Shown here in pieces: positions 1 to 6,660 of a stretch of 10,986 nt of DNA; the stretch's first letter is position 1, and each line of letters opens with the position of its first letter. Under the pieces are notes generated by a model. The model saw nothing but the letters and a program-made list of their open reading frames with translations, was not told the DNA's origin and ran no database searches. This stretch comes from an uncultured Alphaproteobacteria bacterium (lineage in GTDB: Bacteria; Pseudomonadota; Alphaproteobacteria; Rickettsiales; UBA1997), in contig CAJBXX010000298.1 of the NCBI GenBank assembly GCA_903959715.1, forward strand, positions 1 through 10,986, written 5' to 3'. The translations under genes and the position numbers were made by a program.

Positions 1-42
1 ATAATTAAAAATTTTTTAATTTAAAATCTTAAATAAATTCAT

Positions 43-591
43 ATGAAAAAATTAATTCTTTTATCGGCAATTTTTTCTTTATTGACCACAAAAGTAATGG
101 CGCAAGAAAGCGTTCCTAACTCTACAGGATCAACAACTCCACCATCTCAAGAATCATCAAATTCTACACAAACTAAAAAAGAAAAAAGAGAGCAAAGATA
201 CGAAAAAGCCTCGCCTGAACAAAAAGCAAAAATGGATCAGCGTCGCGAAGAAAATAAAGGTCTTTCGAAAGAGGAAAAAAATAAAAAACGCGAAGAAAAT
301 AGAGGCGAATCTCAAGGTAAAAAAGATTCTTCGGGCAATGAGGCTGGTTATAAAAACCAACCCTATGGAAACGGCGACGGCAGAGGAATGGGTGGCAATG
401 GACGCTACGCAAATGCATCTCCCGAGCAAAAAGTGAGAATGGATCAACATCGTGAAATGATGAAAAATTTATCGCCAGAAAAAAAAGAATTAGTTAAAAA
501 AGAAATGGATCGTCATCGTGCGGAAATGAAAAACATCACGGGTGTTGATTTGCCAATGCCAATGAATCCAAATGGACCAAGCAATAAATAA
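43..591 (+). CDS. Secreted charged repeat protein with SPEQK motifs, unknown function
   Basis: I do not recognise a named family. The 182-residue product has a clear Sec signal peptide (Lys-Lys start, hydrophobic core, VMA before Gln21), so it is probably exported to the periplasm. After a Ser/Thr/Pro-rich stretch (about 22-44) come two related charged helical blocks. RYEKASPEQK at 52-61 recurs as RYANASPEQK at 121-130, each followed by a MDQ-R-E segment and an LS-xE-K helix. A Gly/Asn-rich linker (about 99-120) separates them. The final LSPEKK helix (143-148 onward) resembles the C-terminal helix of the next gene. The SPEQ repeats loosely recall the LTxxQ motifs of periplasmic Spy/CpxP chaperones, but I would not assign that function. 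No Shine-Dalgarno is visible; the start is fixed by the signal peptide. The next gene begins 13 bp downstream, so the two are probably co-transcribed. Confidence 0.8.
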   Translation: MKKLILLSAIFSLLTTKVMAQESVPNSTGSTTPPSQESSNSTQTKKEKREQRYEKASPEQKAKMDQRREENKGLSKEEKNKKREENRGESQGKKDSSGNEAGYKNQPYGNGDGRGMGGNGRYANASPEQKVRMDQHREMMKNLSPEKKELVKKEMDRHRAEMKNITGVDLPMPMNPNGPSNK

Positions 592-604
592 AATTAATCT
601 TAAA

Positions 605-1222
605 ATGAAAAAAATAATTATTCTTTTAGTTTTTTTTGTAAGTTCTCAAGCTTTGGCTCAAGTCGCAAATCAGGACAATCAAGTCAGCAACGCCAACAAC
701 ATTGGGGCTCCTGCTCGGGGATCCAATGTTGTTGGAGTTGCTCCGGTGCAACCTGAAATAGATTCCAAGCGGACTTCGGAAGAAAAAGCTGTGATTAAAA
801 AAAACCTCGCTGAACAAAAAGATTTTGAAGTTTCGTTAAAAAAATTAACCCCAGCAGAGCAAAAACAATTTCAAATTATCAATCAAGATTTTAGCTCTAA
901 AATGATTGAATATGAAAAAAATATAAATGAATTTCTTTCAAAGGTATCGAAGATTAAAAGCTTAGTTGCCATTGATGGATTTTCTGACAAAAAAAATCTT
1001 GCTTCCGCCAGATCTGACTCGAAGGAAATGCAGAATTTTTATCAACAACAAAATGCCGAATATCAAAAACTTTCTCCAGATACAAAAAAGTTAATAAAAC
1101 AAGAATTTATAAAATATCGTAAAAATGTTAATGCTCTTGAAAAGAAGCGTCGCCAAGAGTTTAAAGTTTTATTTAAAAAAGATTTTGGAATTTTTAAAGA
1201 AAATGACCTGATGCCGAAATAG
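605..1222 (+). CDS. Secreted helical protein with in-frame palindromic insert, unknown function
   Basis: I choose the ATG at 605 rather than the in-frame one at 572. Starting at 605 puts a standard signal peptide (Lys-Lys, Ile/Leu/Val/Phe core, ALA before Gln) at the N-terminus and avoids overlap with the previous gene. The 205-residue product has a low-complexity segment after cleavage (about 20-50), then a long charged helical region. That region contains LTPAEQKQF and, near the C-terminus, LSPDTKKLIKQEF, which matches LSPEKKELVKKEM in the preceding protein. The two genes therefore look like diverged tandem relatives acting in the periplasm. Codons 28-46 (SNANNIGAPARGSNVVGVA) are exactly a 57-bp GC-rich hairpin, described separately, that looks inserted without breaking the frame. 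No known domain is recognised and function is unknown. Confidence 0.8.
   Translation: MKKIIILLVFFVSSQALAQVANQDNQVSNANNIGAPARGSNVVGVAPVQPEIDSKRTSEEKAVIKKNLAEQKDFEVSLKKLTPAEQKQFQIINQDFSSKMIEYEKNINEFLSKVSKIKSLVAIDGFSDKKNLASARSDSKEMQNFYQQQNAEYQKLSPDTKKLIKQEFIKYRKNVNALEKKRRQEFKVLFKKDFGIFKENDLMPK
686..742 (+). repeat. 57-bp GC-rich in-frame palindromic element
   Basis: The arms 686-705 and 723-742 are reverse complements with a single mismatch (692 against 736), including a perfect 13-bp core, CCAACAACATTGG (693-705) against CCAATGTTGTTGG (723-735). The centre adds a short GC-rich stem (708-711 with 717-720, one G-T wobble) around a TGCTC loop. The element is exactly 19 codons long and in frame with the gene. 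By count, 31 of 57 bases are G or C, far above its surroundings. The opposite strand reads as SNSNNIGSPSRSPNVVGVA, almost the same peptide. Size, symmetry and in-frame position resemble Rickettsia palindromic elements, but I cannot assign it to a described family. An alternative is a chance or structural hairpin in a low-complexity linker. Confidence 0.75.
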
Positions 1223-1254
1223 ATGCGATTAGCAAACTATAATTTACTTTTTGT

Positions 1255-1422
1255 TTAATTTTTGACCTGTTTAGTTATCTCCTTGCCCTGCTTTATTGTT
1301 TTGTTAATTGGATTTGAGATTTCGGAAGGAATTCTTTTCATCACAGCGTTAGCACCTTTTTTTAAATAGGGAAGAGTCAAGATAATAATCACAATAAAAA
1401 CTATAATCCTAAGCAAAAACAT
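1255..1422 (-). CDS. Small single-span membrane protein, unknown function
   Basis: Reading the minus strand from the ATG at 1422 gives a 55-residue ORF ending in TAA at 1255-1257. Residues 1-20 are strongly hydrophobic (MFLLRIIVFIVIIILTLPYL) and would form one transmembrane helix or signal anchor. The rest is polar and basic, with KKGANAVMKR and a C-terminal helix rich in Lys and Gln. The positive residues after the hydrophobic segment suggest an N-out anchor with a cytoplasmic tail, by the positive-inside rule. It fills most of the 290-bp gap between the secreted pair and enolase and converges on the secreted pair. No ribosome binding site is visible, but most genes here lack one. It has no recognised family, so coding status is probable rather than certain. 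Confidence 0.5.
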   Translation of the reverse strand: MFLLRIIVFIVIIILTLPYLKKGANAVMKRIPSEISNPINKTIKQGKEITKQVKN

Positions 1423-1432
1423 AATTTGTAAA

Positions 1433-1460
1433 TTGACATTTAATATACTTTAAAGAAAAT
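1433..1460 (+). promoter_or_regulatory. Possible sigma70 promoter for eno
   Basis: A consensus -35 TTGACA (1433-1438) lies 75 bp upstream of the enolase ATG. With a 16-bp spacer the -10 would be GAAAAT (1455-1460), a four-of-six match. The -35 is convincing; the -10 is weak and easily found by chance in such AT-rich DNA. The rest of the 1423-1512 gap is A/T runs without other structure. Confidence 0.35.
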
Positions 1461-1512
1461 TTTCTAAAAAAAAAGTTTAACTAAAAAATCTAAATTTACA
1501 AATTAATTATTC

Positions 1513-2790
1513 ATGAACATTATCAAATCAATTAGATCGTTGCAAATTATTGACTCTCGTGGCTATCCCACAATTGAAGCTGTGGTTGAGCTTGAAAATG
1601 GTGCAATTGGTTCTTGTGCGGTTCCGTCTGGGGCTTCTACTGGCAAGTTAGAAGCTTGCGAACTTCGCGATGGCGATGCAAAAAAATATTTAGGAAAATC
1701 TGTTTTAAATGCAGTGGAAAATGTTAATTCAATCATCGCTTCAAAGCTTCGTGGAATTGACGCCACAAATCAACAAAAAATCGATGAAATTTTGATTGAT
1801 CTCGATGGTACTAAAAATAAATCCAAACTCGGAGCCAATGCCATTTTGGCGGTTTCATTGGCCTGTGCTCGAGCCTGTGCAAATAGTGTTAGAAAGCCTT
1901 TTTTTGAATATTTAGGAAATTCACACGGAAATTTAATGCCCGTGCCAATGATGAATATAATCAATGGGGGTAAGCATGCTGACAATAAAATTGATATTCA
2001 AGAATTTATGATTGCACCCGTCGGTGCCACAACAATTGAAGATGCGATTCGCGCCGGTGCCGAGATATTTCATCACCTAAAATCAATTCTTAAAAAACAA
2101 GGCTTCAACACCAATGTTGGCGATGAGGGAGGCTTTGCACCAAATTTAGATTCCGCAAATCAAGCCCTTGATTTTATTGCTCAAGCGACAATTCAAGCGG
2201 GATATAATTTGGGCTCCGATATTATGCTCGCTCTCGATTGCGCCTCTTCAGAATTTTATGAAAATGGTATTTATAATTTGGCTGGCGAAGGCAAGAAGCT
2301 CAACAATTCTCAAATCATTGAATATTATGAAAAGTTAGTAAATTCCTATCCAATTTTTTCAATCGAAGATCCGCTTGCCGAAGATGATTTTGCTGGCTGG
2401 AAAGAAATTACTAAAATTTTGGGCGAAAAAATTCAAATCGTTGGCGATGATTTATTTGTTACCAATCCTAAAATTTTGGAAAATGGTATTAAAGAAAAAA
2501 TGGCAAATGCGGTTTTGGTTAAAGTCAATCAAATCGGCACTTTAAGCGAAACTTTGCAAACAATTAATATCGCCAAAAATGCTGGTTATAACAATATAAT
2601 TTCGCATCGTTCGGGCGAAACTGAGGATGCCATAATTTCTCATATTGCGGTCGCAACCAATGCGGGACAAATTAAAACCGGCTCGCTTTGTCGCTCCGAT
2701 CGCACGGCTAAATATAACGAACTTTTGCGAATTTCTAATTATCTCGGAAGCCAAGCCAGATATGCCGGAAAGTCAATTTTAAAAAAGTAA
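1513..2790 (+). CDS. eno: Enolase (phosphopyruvate hydratase)
   Basis: Enolase interconverts 2-phosphoglycerate and phosphoenolpyruvate in glycolysis/gluconeogenesis in the cytoplasm. At 425 residues it is full length. Family landmarks are in order: the mobile GASTG loop (40-44), NGGKHADN with His155, EFMI with Glu164, GDEGGFAPN with Glu205, the Mg ligands Asp242, Glu285 ([10 protein letters not shown]) and Asp312 (GDDLFVTNP), Lys337 in [19 protein letters not shown] (364-372) and [11 protein letters not shown] with Lys388. All catalytic residues are present. The loop continues as [11 protein letters not shown] instead of the common SREALELRDGD, a mild variant. The start matches the usual enolase N-terminus and no Shine-Dalgarno is seen. 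The next gene begins 1 bp after the stop, so they form an operon; the ftsB/divIC gene common here in other alphaproteobacteria is absent. Confidence 0.98.
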   Translation: MNIIKSIRSLQIIDSRGYPTIEAVVELENGAIGSCAVPSGASTGKLEACELRDGDAKKYLGKSVLNAVENVNSIIASKLRGIDATNQQKIDEILIDLDGTKNKSKLGANAILAVSLACARACANSVRKPFFEYLGNSHGNLMPVPMMNIINGGKHADNKIDIQEFMIAPVGATTIEDAIRAGAEIFHHLKSILKKQGFNTNVGDEGGFAPNLDSANQALDFIAQATIQAGYNLGSDIMLALDCASSEFYENGIYNLAGEGKKLNNSQIIEYYEKLVNSYPIFSIEDPLAEDDFAGWKEITKILGEKIQIVGDDLFVTNPKILENGIKEKMANAVLVKVNQIGTLSETLQTINIAKNAGYNNIISHRSGETEDAIISHIAVATNAGQIKTGSLCRSDRTAKYNELLRISNYLGSQARYAGKSILKK

Positions 2791-2791
2791 A

Positions 2792-3661
2792 ATGAGCAGA
2801 ATTTCTTATTTAAATGGCGAATTTTTGCCTCACGAAAAATGTTTTGTTCACATTGAAGATCGCGGTTTTCAATTCGCCGATGGCGCTTATGAAGTTACGC
2901 TTTTTGAAAATGGCAAATTAGTTGACGGAGATCTTCATCTTCAGCGTTTAATGCGAAGCCTTAATGAGTTAAACATTGAACATAATTTTACTCTCGAAGA
3001 ATTAACTAAAATTCAACTCGAATTATTTGCAAAAAACAATTTTTCGACTTCAGCTTTTTGTTATTTACAAATTACCCGAGGCTTTTCTAATCGTATGCCG
3101 TCATGTCCAAAAGGCTTAAAAAATACTATTGTTGCCACGGTTTCTGCGAAAAAAATTATTAGCACCGAAGAATTTGAAAATGGTTACAAGGTGATGACTC
3201 ACGACGATATTCGTTGGCACAGATGTGATATAAAAACTGTTAATCTTTTGGCGTCAACTTTGGTCAATCAAAAAGCTAAGGATGCTGGTTTTGATGATGC
3301 GATTTTTGTGCGAGACGGCATTGTTACCGAGGCGACTTACGCTAATGTTTTTATAATTGATGATAAAAAAAATTTAATTACTCACCCCGCCAACAATAAT
3401 ATTTTACAAGGCATTACGCGTAATCGCTTAATAAAAATTGCTCAAAAAAATAATATTAATGTTATTGAAAAAACTTTTGGAATTGAAGAGATGATGAAAT
3501 CTTGCGAAGTTTTTTTAACTAGCTCAACCTTGATAATTCGCCCTGTTTTTCAAATTAATGGACAAGAAATTCTTGGCAGAAAAAATGCTTCAAATCCTTC
3601 TTTTTCTAAGATTCTAAGTGATCATTATAAAGAATTTATTTTGTCTTCAGGTCAACACTAA
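2792..3661 (+). CDS. dat: Fold-type IV PLP aminotransferase, probable D-amino acid transaminase
   Basis: This 289-residue protein is a class IV PLP-dependent aminotransferase. Diagnostic features are YLNGEF near the N-terminus, the EDRGFQFADGAYEV block (22-35), QITRG (93-97), the Schiff-base lysine Lys148 in DIKTVNLL, and TEATYANVFII with Glu180 facing the PLP pyridine nitrogen. The RGFQFADGAYEV block and length favour a D-alanine/D-amino acid transaminase, which supplies D-Glu or D-Ala for peptidoglycan, over branched-chain transaminase or aminodeoxychorismate lyase. One departure: the R-x-H substrate-carboxylate motif of Bacillus D-amino acid transaminase appears here as R-M-P (101-103), so substrate preference may differ. 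It is coupled to eno (1-bp gap) without its own Shine-Dalgarno. Its last 26 bp overlap the convergent gene's 3' end. Confidence 0.85.
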   Translation: MSRISYLNGEFLPHEKCFVHIEDRGFQFADGAYEVTLFENGKLVDGDLHLQRLMRSLNELNIEHNFTLEELTKIQLELFAKNNFSTSAFCYLQITRGFSNRMPSCPKGLKNTIVATVSAKKIISTEEFENGYKVMTHDDIRWHRCDIKTVNLLASTLVNQKAKDAGFDDAIFVRDGIVTEATYANVFIIDDKKNLITHPANNNILQGITRNRLIKIAQKNNINVIEKTFGIEEMMKSCEVFLTSSTLIIRPVFQINGQEILGRKNASNPSFSKILSDHYKEFILSSGQH

Positions 3662-4460
3662 TTGTGATTTCTAAATCGCCATCATCAAGTTGATTGATAA
3701 AAATTTTTGCCGAAGAATTTGTATTTTTTTGTGTTAAAATTTTAATATTTTCTGCCAAAACTTGATTTTTTATATAGCTCTCAAAACTTAGAGCCACTTC
3801 AAGAATCCTCGGATTCGATGAAAAAATTTCTAGATTAATGTGATTGGTTATTTCAAGATTGGCATCTTTACGATTTTGTTGAATTGCACGCACAATATCG
3901 CGAGCGATACCTTCATCCTCAAGCTCTTTGGTGATTTCAATCGCCAATAAAACTAAATAATCATTGCTTGGTAAGGGCATAATTGCCGATTTTTTTTCAT
4001 CAATATTTTTGGTGGTAAGTTTTAATTCAAAATCATCGTCGATAAGTTCTACGCCCGCGATTTTAATGGTTTTATCGTTAATTTTTTGCCAATCTCCCTC
4101 TTTGATAGCATTGGTGATTTCTTTAATTTTTGCGCCAAATTTGGCACCAATTTTTTTAAAATTAATTTGTAATTTATTTTCGGCGAATTGCGAAATTTCT
4201 TCAACGATTTTAATTTCTTTGACATTAACCTCTTCGGCAATAATTTCACTAAAAGGCAAAATTTTTTGAGCGTCTTTGCCAATGATTGTAAGGCTTTGAA
4301 GCGGTAAGCGGACGCGTAAATTTTTATTATCACGAATTGCTAAAGCTGTTGAACAAATCGAACGCACCAAATCCATGCTGTTAATTAATTGCGATTCAGA
4401 ATCGATAAAATCAACATCAGGAAAATCTTGTAAATGAATAGAAATTGAACGATCAATCAT
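3636..4460 (-). CDS. ileS: Free-standing C-terminal part of isoleucyl-tRNA synthetase
   Basis: The 274-residue product aligns from memory, over its whole length, with the end of type-2 IleS (about 1,090 residues in Rickettsia). It begins at the conserved SIHLQDFP element. MDLVRSICSTALAIRDNKNLRVRLPL follows, the last part of the anticodon-binding domain, then the appended C-terminal domain (DUF5915 region) with LPFSEIIAEEVNVKEI and DEGIARDIVRAIQQNRKDANLEIT. The Rossmann catalytic core (HIGH, KMSKS) and editing domain are absent, and purM fills the DNA upstream. The ATG overlaps the purM stop as ATGA, with GGAGA (4471-4467) six bases before it, one of only two clear Shine-Dalgarno sites here. 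It could be half of a split IleS, a paralogous tRNA-binding domain, or a rearrangement remnant. The long, well-conserved frame argues against old decay. Confidence 0.85.
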   Translation of the reverse strand: MIDRSISIHLQDFPDVDFIDSESQLINSMDLVRSICSTALAIRDNKNLRVRLPLQSLTIIGKDAQKILPFSEIIAEEVNVKEIKIVEEISQFAENKLQINFKKIGAKFGAKIKEITNAIKEGDWQKINDKTIKIAGVELIDDDFELKLTTKNIDEKKSAIMPLPSNDYLVLLAIEITKELEDEGIARDIVRAIQQNRKDANLEITNHINLEIFSSNPRILEVALSFESYIKNQVLAENIKILTQKNTNSSAKIFINQLDDGDLEITISVDLKTK

Positions 4461-5449
4461 GCTAATTCTCCAATAATATAAACGGTTTCAAGGTTTTGCT
4501 CTAAAATATTTTTTATTTCCAAAACATCATTTTTATTGACTACTAAAACCATGCCAATTCCGCAGTTAAAAGTGCGATACATTTCTTGATCCTCAACTTT
4601 TCCAAGTTTTTGTAAAAAATTAAAAATCTCAGGTTTTTGCCAAGAATCATAATCAATTTTTGCTTCAACATTTGGCGACAAAACTCGTGGTAAATTTTCA
4701 ACCAAGCCACCACCCGTAATGTGAGCCAATGCTTTTACTTTTGAAGTTTTTAATGCCGATAAACATGATTTTACATAAATTTTTGTTGGCGTTAATAATT
4801 CGGCACCGAGAGTTTTTTGGGAATTAAATTGGCTAAAAAAATTCAAAGAATTTTGTTGTAAAATATAGCGTGCAAGTGAGTAGCCATTCGAGTGTAATCC
4901 GCTTGAGGCAAGACCTAAAAGCACATCACCCTTAGAAGTTGTTTTTGGTAAAATTGCGGTGCGTTCAACGGCACCAACGGCAAAACCCGCTAAATCATAA
5001 TCGCCTTCTTGGTACATTCCGGGCATTTCGGCGGTTTCGCCACCAATCAAAGCACAGCCAGCAAGCTTACAACCATCAGCAATTCCTTTGATTACTTCTG
5101 AAGCAACTTCAACTTCAAGTTTTGAACAAGCAAAGTAATCAAGAAAAAAAAGTGGCTCCGCGCCCTGCACTATCAAGTCGTTGACCGACATGGCAACTAA
5201 ATCAATGCCAATTGAATTGTGAATTTTGGTTTCAATGGCGACTTTGAGTTTAGTGCCTACGCCATCAGTGGACGAAACTAAAACCGGGTCACGAAAATTG
5301 CATTTTTTTAAATCAAAAAGCGCTCCAAATCCTCCCAAATCAGAATCGGCTCCAAGCCTTGATGTTGCTTTGGCAAAAGGCTTTATTTTGCGAATTAATT
5401 CATTGCCGGCATCGATATCGACGCCTGATTTTTTATAATTTGAAGACAT
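4457..5449 (-). CDS. purM: Phosphoribosylformylglycinamidine cyclo-ligase (AIR synthetase)
   Basis: PurM converts FGAM and ATP to aminoimidazole ribonucleotide, the fifth step of purine synthesis, in the cytoplasm. The 330-residue protein shows family landmarks in order: GVDIDAGN (9-16), LGGFGAL (38-44), the ATP-binding SSTDGVGTKL (59-68), SVNDLIVQGAEPLFFLDY (88-105), GGETAEMPGMY (136-146), and later SSGLHSNGYSLAR and HITGGGLVENLPRVL. The start matches the usual N-terminus. The C-terminus stops at IIGELA, whereas E. coli PurM (345 residues) runs about ten or more residues past the matching IG element, so the tail is short. That end coincides with the overlapping start of the IleS fragment. 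Its presence shows at least partial de novo purine synthesis, unlike Rickettsia proper. No Shine-Dalgarno is seen. It is divergent from the DUF2066 gene. Confidence 0.97.
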   Translation of the reverse strand: MSSNYKKSGVDIDAGNELIRKIKPFAKATSRLGADSDLGGFGALFDLKKCNFRDPVLVSSTDGVGTKLKVAIETKIHNSIGIDLVAMSVNDLIVQGAEPLFFLDYFACSKLEVEVASEVIKGIADGCKLAGCALIGGETAEMPGMYQEGDYDLAGFAVGAVERTAILPKTTSKGDVLLGLASSGLHSNGYSLARYILQQNSLNFFSQFNSQKTLGAELLTPTKIYVKSCLSALKTSKVKALAHITGGGLVENLPRVLSPNVEAKIDYDSWQKPEIFNFLQKLGKVEDQEMYRTFNCGIGMVLVVNKNDVLEIKNILEQNLETVYIIGELA

Positions 5450-5511
5450 TTTTAAAAATATTAGTAAAAATTAAGTATAAATAGTAAATCTTTGATTGCT
5501 AAAAATAATTT

Positions 5512-5540
5512 AAACAAATATTTTTGAAACAAATATTTTT
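5512..5540 (+). repeat. Two tandem copies of a 14-bp AT-rich direct repeat
   Basis: AAACAAATATTTTT occurs at 5512-5525 and again at 5527-5540, one base apart, just upstream of the DUF2066 gene and within the purM divergent spacer. Its position suits a regulatory duplication or replication slippage. The rest of the 110-bp spacer is A/T-rich, and I find no convincing -35/-10 pair. Confidence 0.6.
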
Positions 5541-5559
5541 AAAAAAAAATTATATCGGC

Positions 5560-6660
5560 ATGTTAAAATTTATCCAAGCTTTAATTTTTCTTATATTTTT
5601 CGGCTCAAATTCTTCTTTAGCACAAGATTTTGAGGGTAACATATATTTGATTGAATCCATATCTTCAAAAGCCACTTCAAAGAGCCCGAGCGAATCAAAG
5701 AAAATAGTTTACAGCAATGCTCGAAGAGACGCTTTCATGATGCTATTGACTCGATTAAAAGTTCCAGTCGCCACCTCTGATAGCGTTAATGATAATGAAA
5801 TAGCCGAAATGATTAGATCTGAACAAATTGTTGATGAAAAAATCGCCGGAAATTTTTATTCGGCAACTTTTAATATAATTTTTGCTAAAGATTTCGTTGA
5901 GCATATTTTGGCAAAAAAAACCGATAGTACAAAAATTAATTCAACCGAAAAAATAGAAAAAAATTCTGAAAAAATTACCTTGATTCCAGTCAAAATTGCA
6001 AAAATAAGACCTCTAATTTGGGAACAAGAAAATGATTGGAGAGTAATGCTTGGAAGGGTTATAGTTAAAAACAATTTACAAAAAAACTTTATAATTCCCG
6101 AGGCAAATGTTGAAAATATAACGACAATAAACTCTCAAAATATTAAAAATATTTCTTTTCTCGATATTGAAAAAACACTTATCGCCAATGGCTCCGAAGC
6201 TGGATATCTGTTATTTTTTAATGTCGATGAAATTGAAAATAAAGTTTTAATCGAGGTCGTTTATTTGCGTAAACTTCTAAAAAGACAATTTCGTTTGAGT
6301 TTTATAAATGTTGATCGTTTATCTTATAACGATCTTTTAATTAAGGTTGCGGAAAAAACACTCGAATATATCAGCAATAACGCGATTGGAAGCGATAATA
6401 TTCTTGATAAGAATACAATCAAAATTCATGTAAACATAAACACATTGGAAGATTGGCTGAATGTTAAAAAAACTATCGATAACAGTAATATAATCGAGGA
6501 TGTTGTAGTGAACTCAATTTCACGCGATAAAGTAAAATTGAGTGCAAATTATAATAACACTAAAATCTCAATCGAGGATGCCTTTAAAGCCATTGGAATC
6601 AATATTTCCAAGCAGGCTCAAGGATTTTATGAAATCAATAATATTTACAATGAAAATTAA
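5560..6660 (+). CDS. DUF2066 domain exported protein
   Basis: I take the ATG at 5560. The longer reading from a TTG at 5524 lies inside the AT-rich direct repeat and would add a basic extension ahead of the signal peptide. From 5560 the 366-residue product has a Sec signal peptide (MLKFIQALIFLIFFGSNSSL, cleavage after LAQ or LA). The mature N-terminus has the DUF2066 pattern: short beta strand, then NARRDAFMMLLTRL helix (about 55-68), then a region ending in the FYSATFNIIF strand. A Lys/Glu/Ser-rich linker follows, then RPLIWEQENDWRVMLG. The function of DUF2066 proteins is not established; they are envelope proteins commonly found beside PerM-type permeases. The 3' end overlaps the permease start by 11 bp, indicating translational coupling. 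Confidence 0.8.
   Translation: MLKFIQALIFLIFFGSNSSLAQDFEGNIYLIESISSKATSKSPSESKKIVYSNARRDAFMMLLTRLKVPVATSDSVNDNEIAEMIRSEQIVDEKIAGNFYSATFNIIFAKDFVEHILAKKTDSTKINSTEKIEKNSEKITLIPVKIAKIRPLIWEQENDWRVMLGRVIVKNNLQKNFIIPEANVENITTINSQNIKNISFLDIEKTLIANGSEAGYLLFFNVDEIENKVLIEVVYLRKLLKRQFRLSFINVDRLSYNDLLIKVAEKTLEYISNNAIGSDNILDKNTIKIHVNINTLEDWLNVKKTIDNSNIIEDVVVNSISRDKVKLSANYNNTKISIEDAFKAIGINISKQAQGFYEINNIYNEN

Noticed and set aside
157..450. Minus-strand Phe-rich ORFs opposite the first gene
   Set aside because: They are the antisense of Lys/Glu-rich codons (AAA/GAA read as TTT/TTC), typical shadow composition.
572..604. Longer start of the second secreted protein at ATG 572
   Set aside because: It would overlap the preceding gene and place 11 polar residues before a standard signal peptide; the ATG at 605 fits better.
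3964..4269. Plus-strand ORF of 101 codons opposite the IleS fragment
   Set aside because: The minus strand encodes conserved IleS sequence; this frame is a low-complexity hydrophobic shadow.
6542..6649. Longer N-terminus of the permease
   Set aside because: The extra residues are the DUF2066 coding sequence read in another frame; ATG 6650 gives a normal permease start and an 11-bp overlap.
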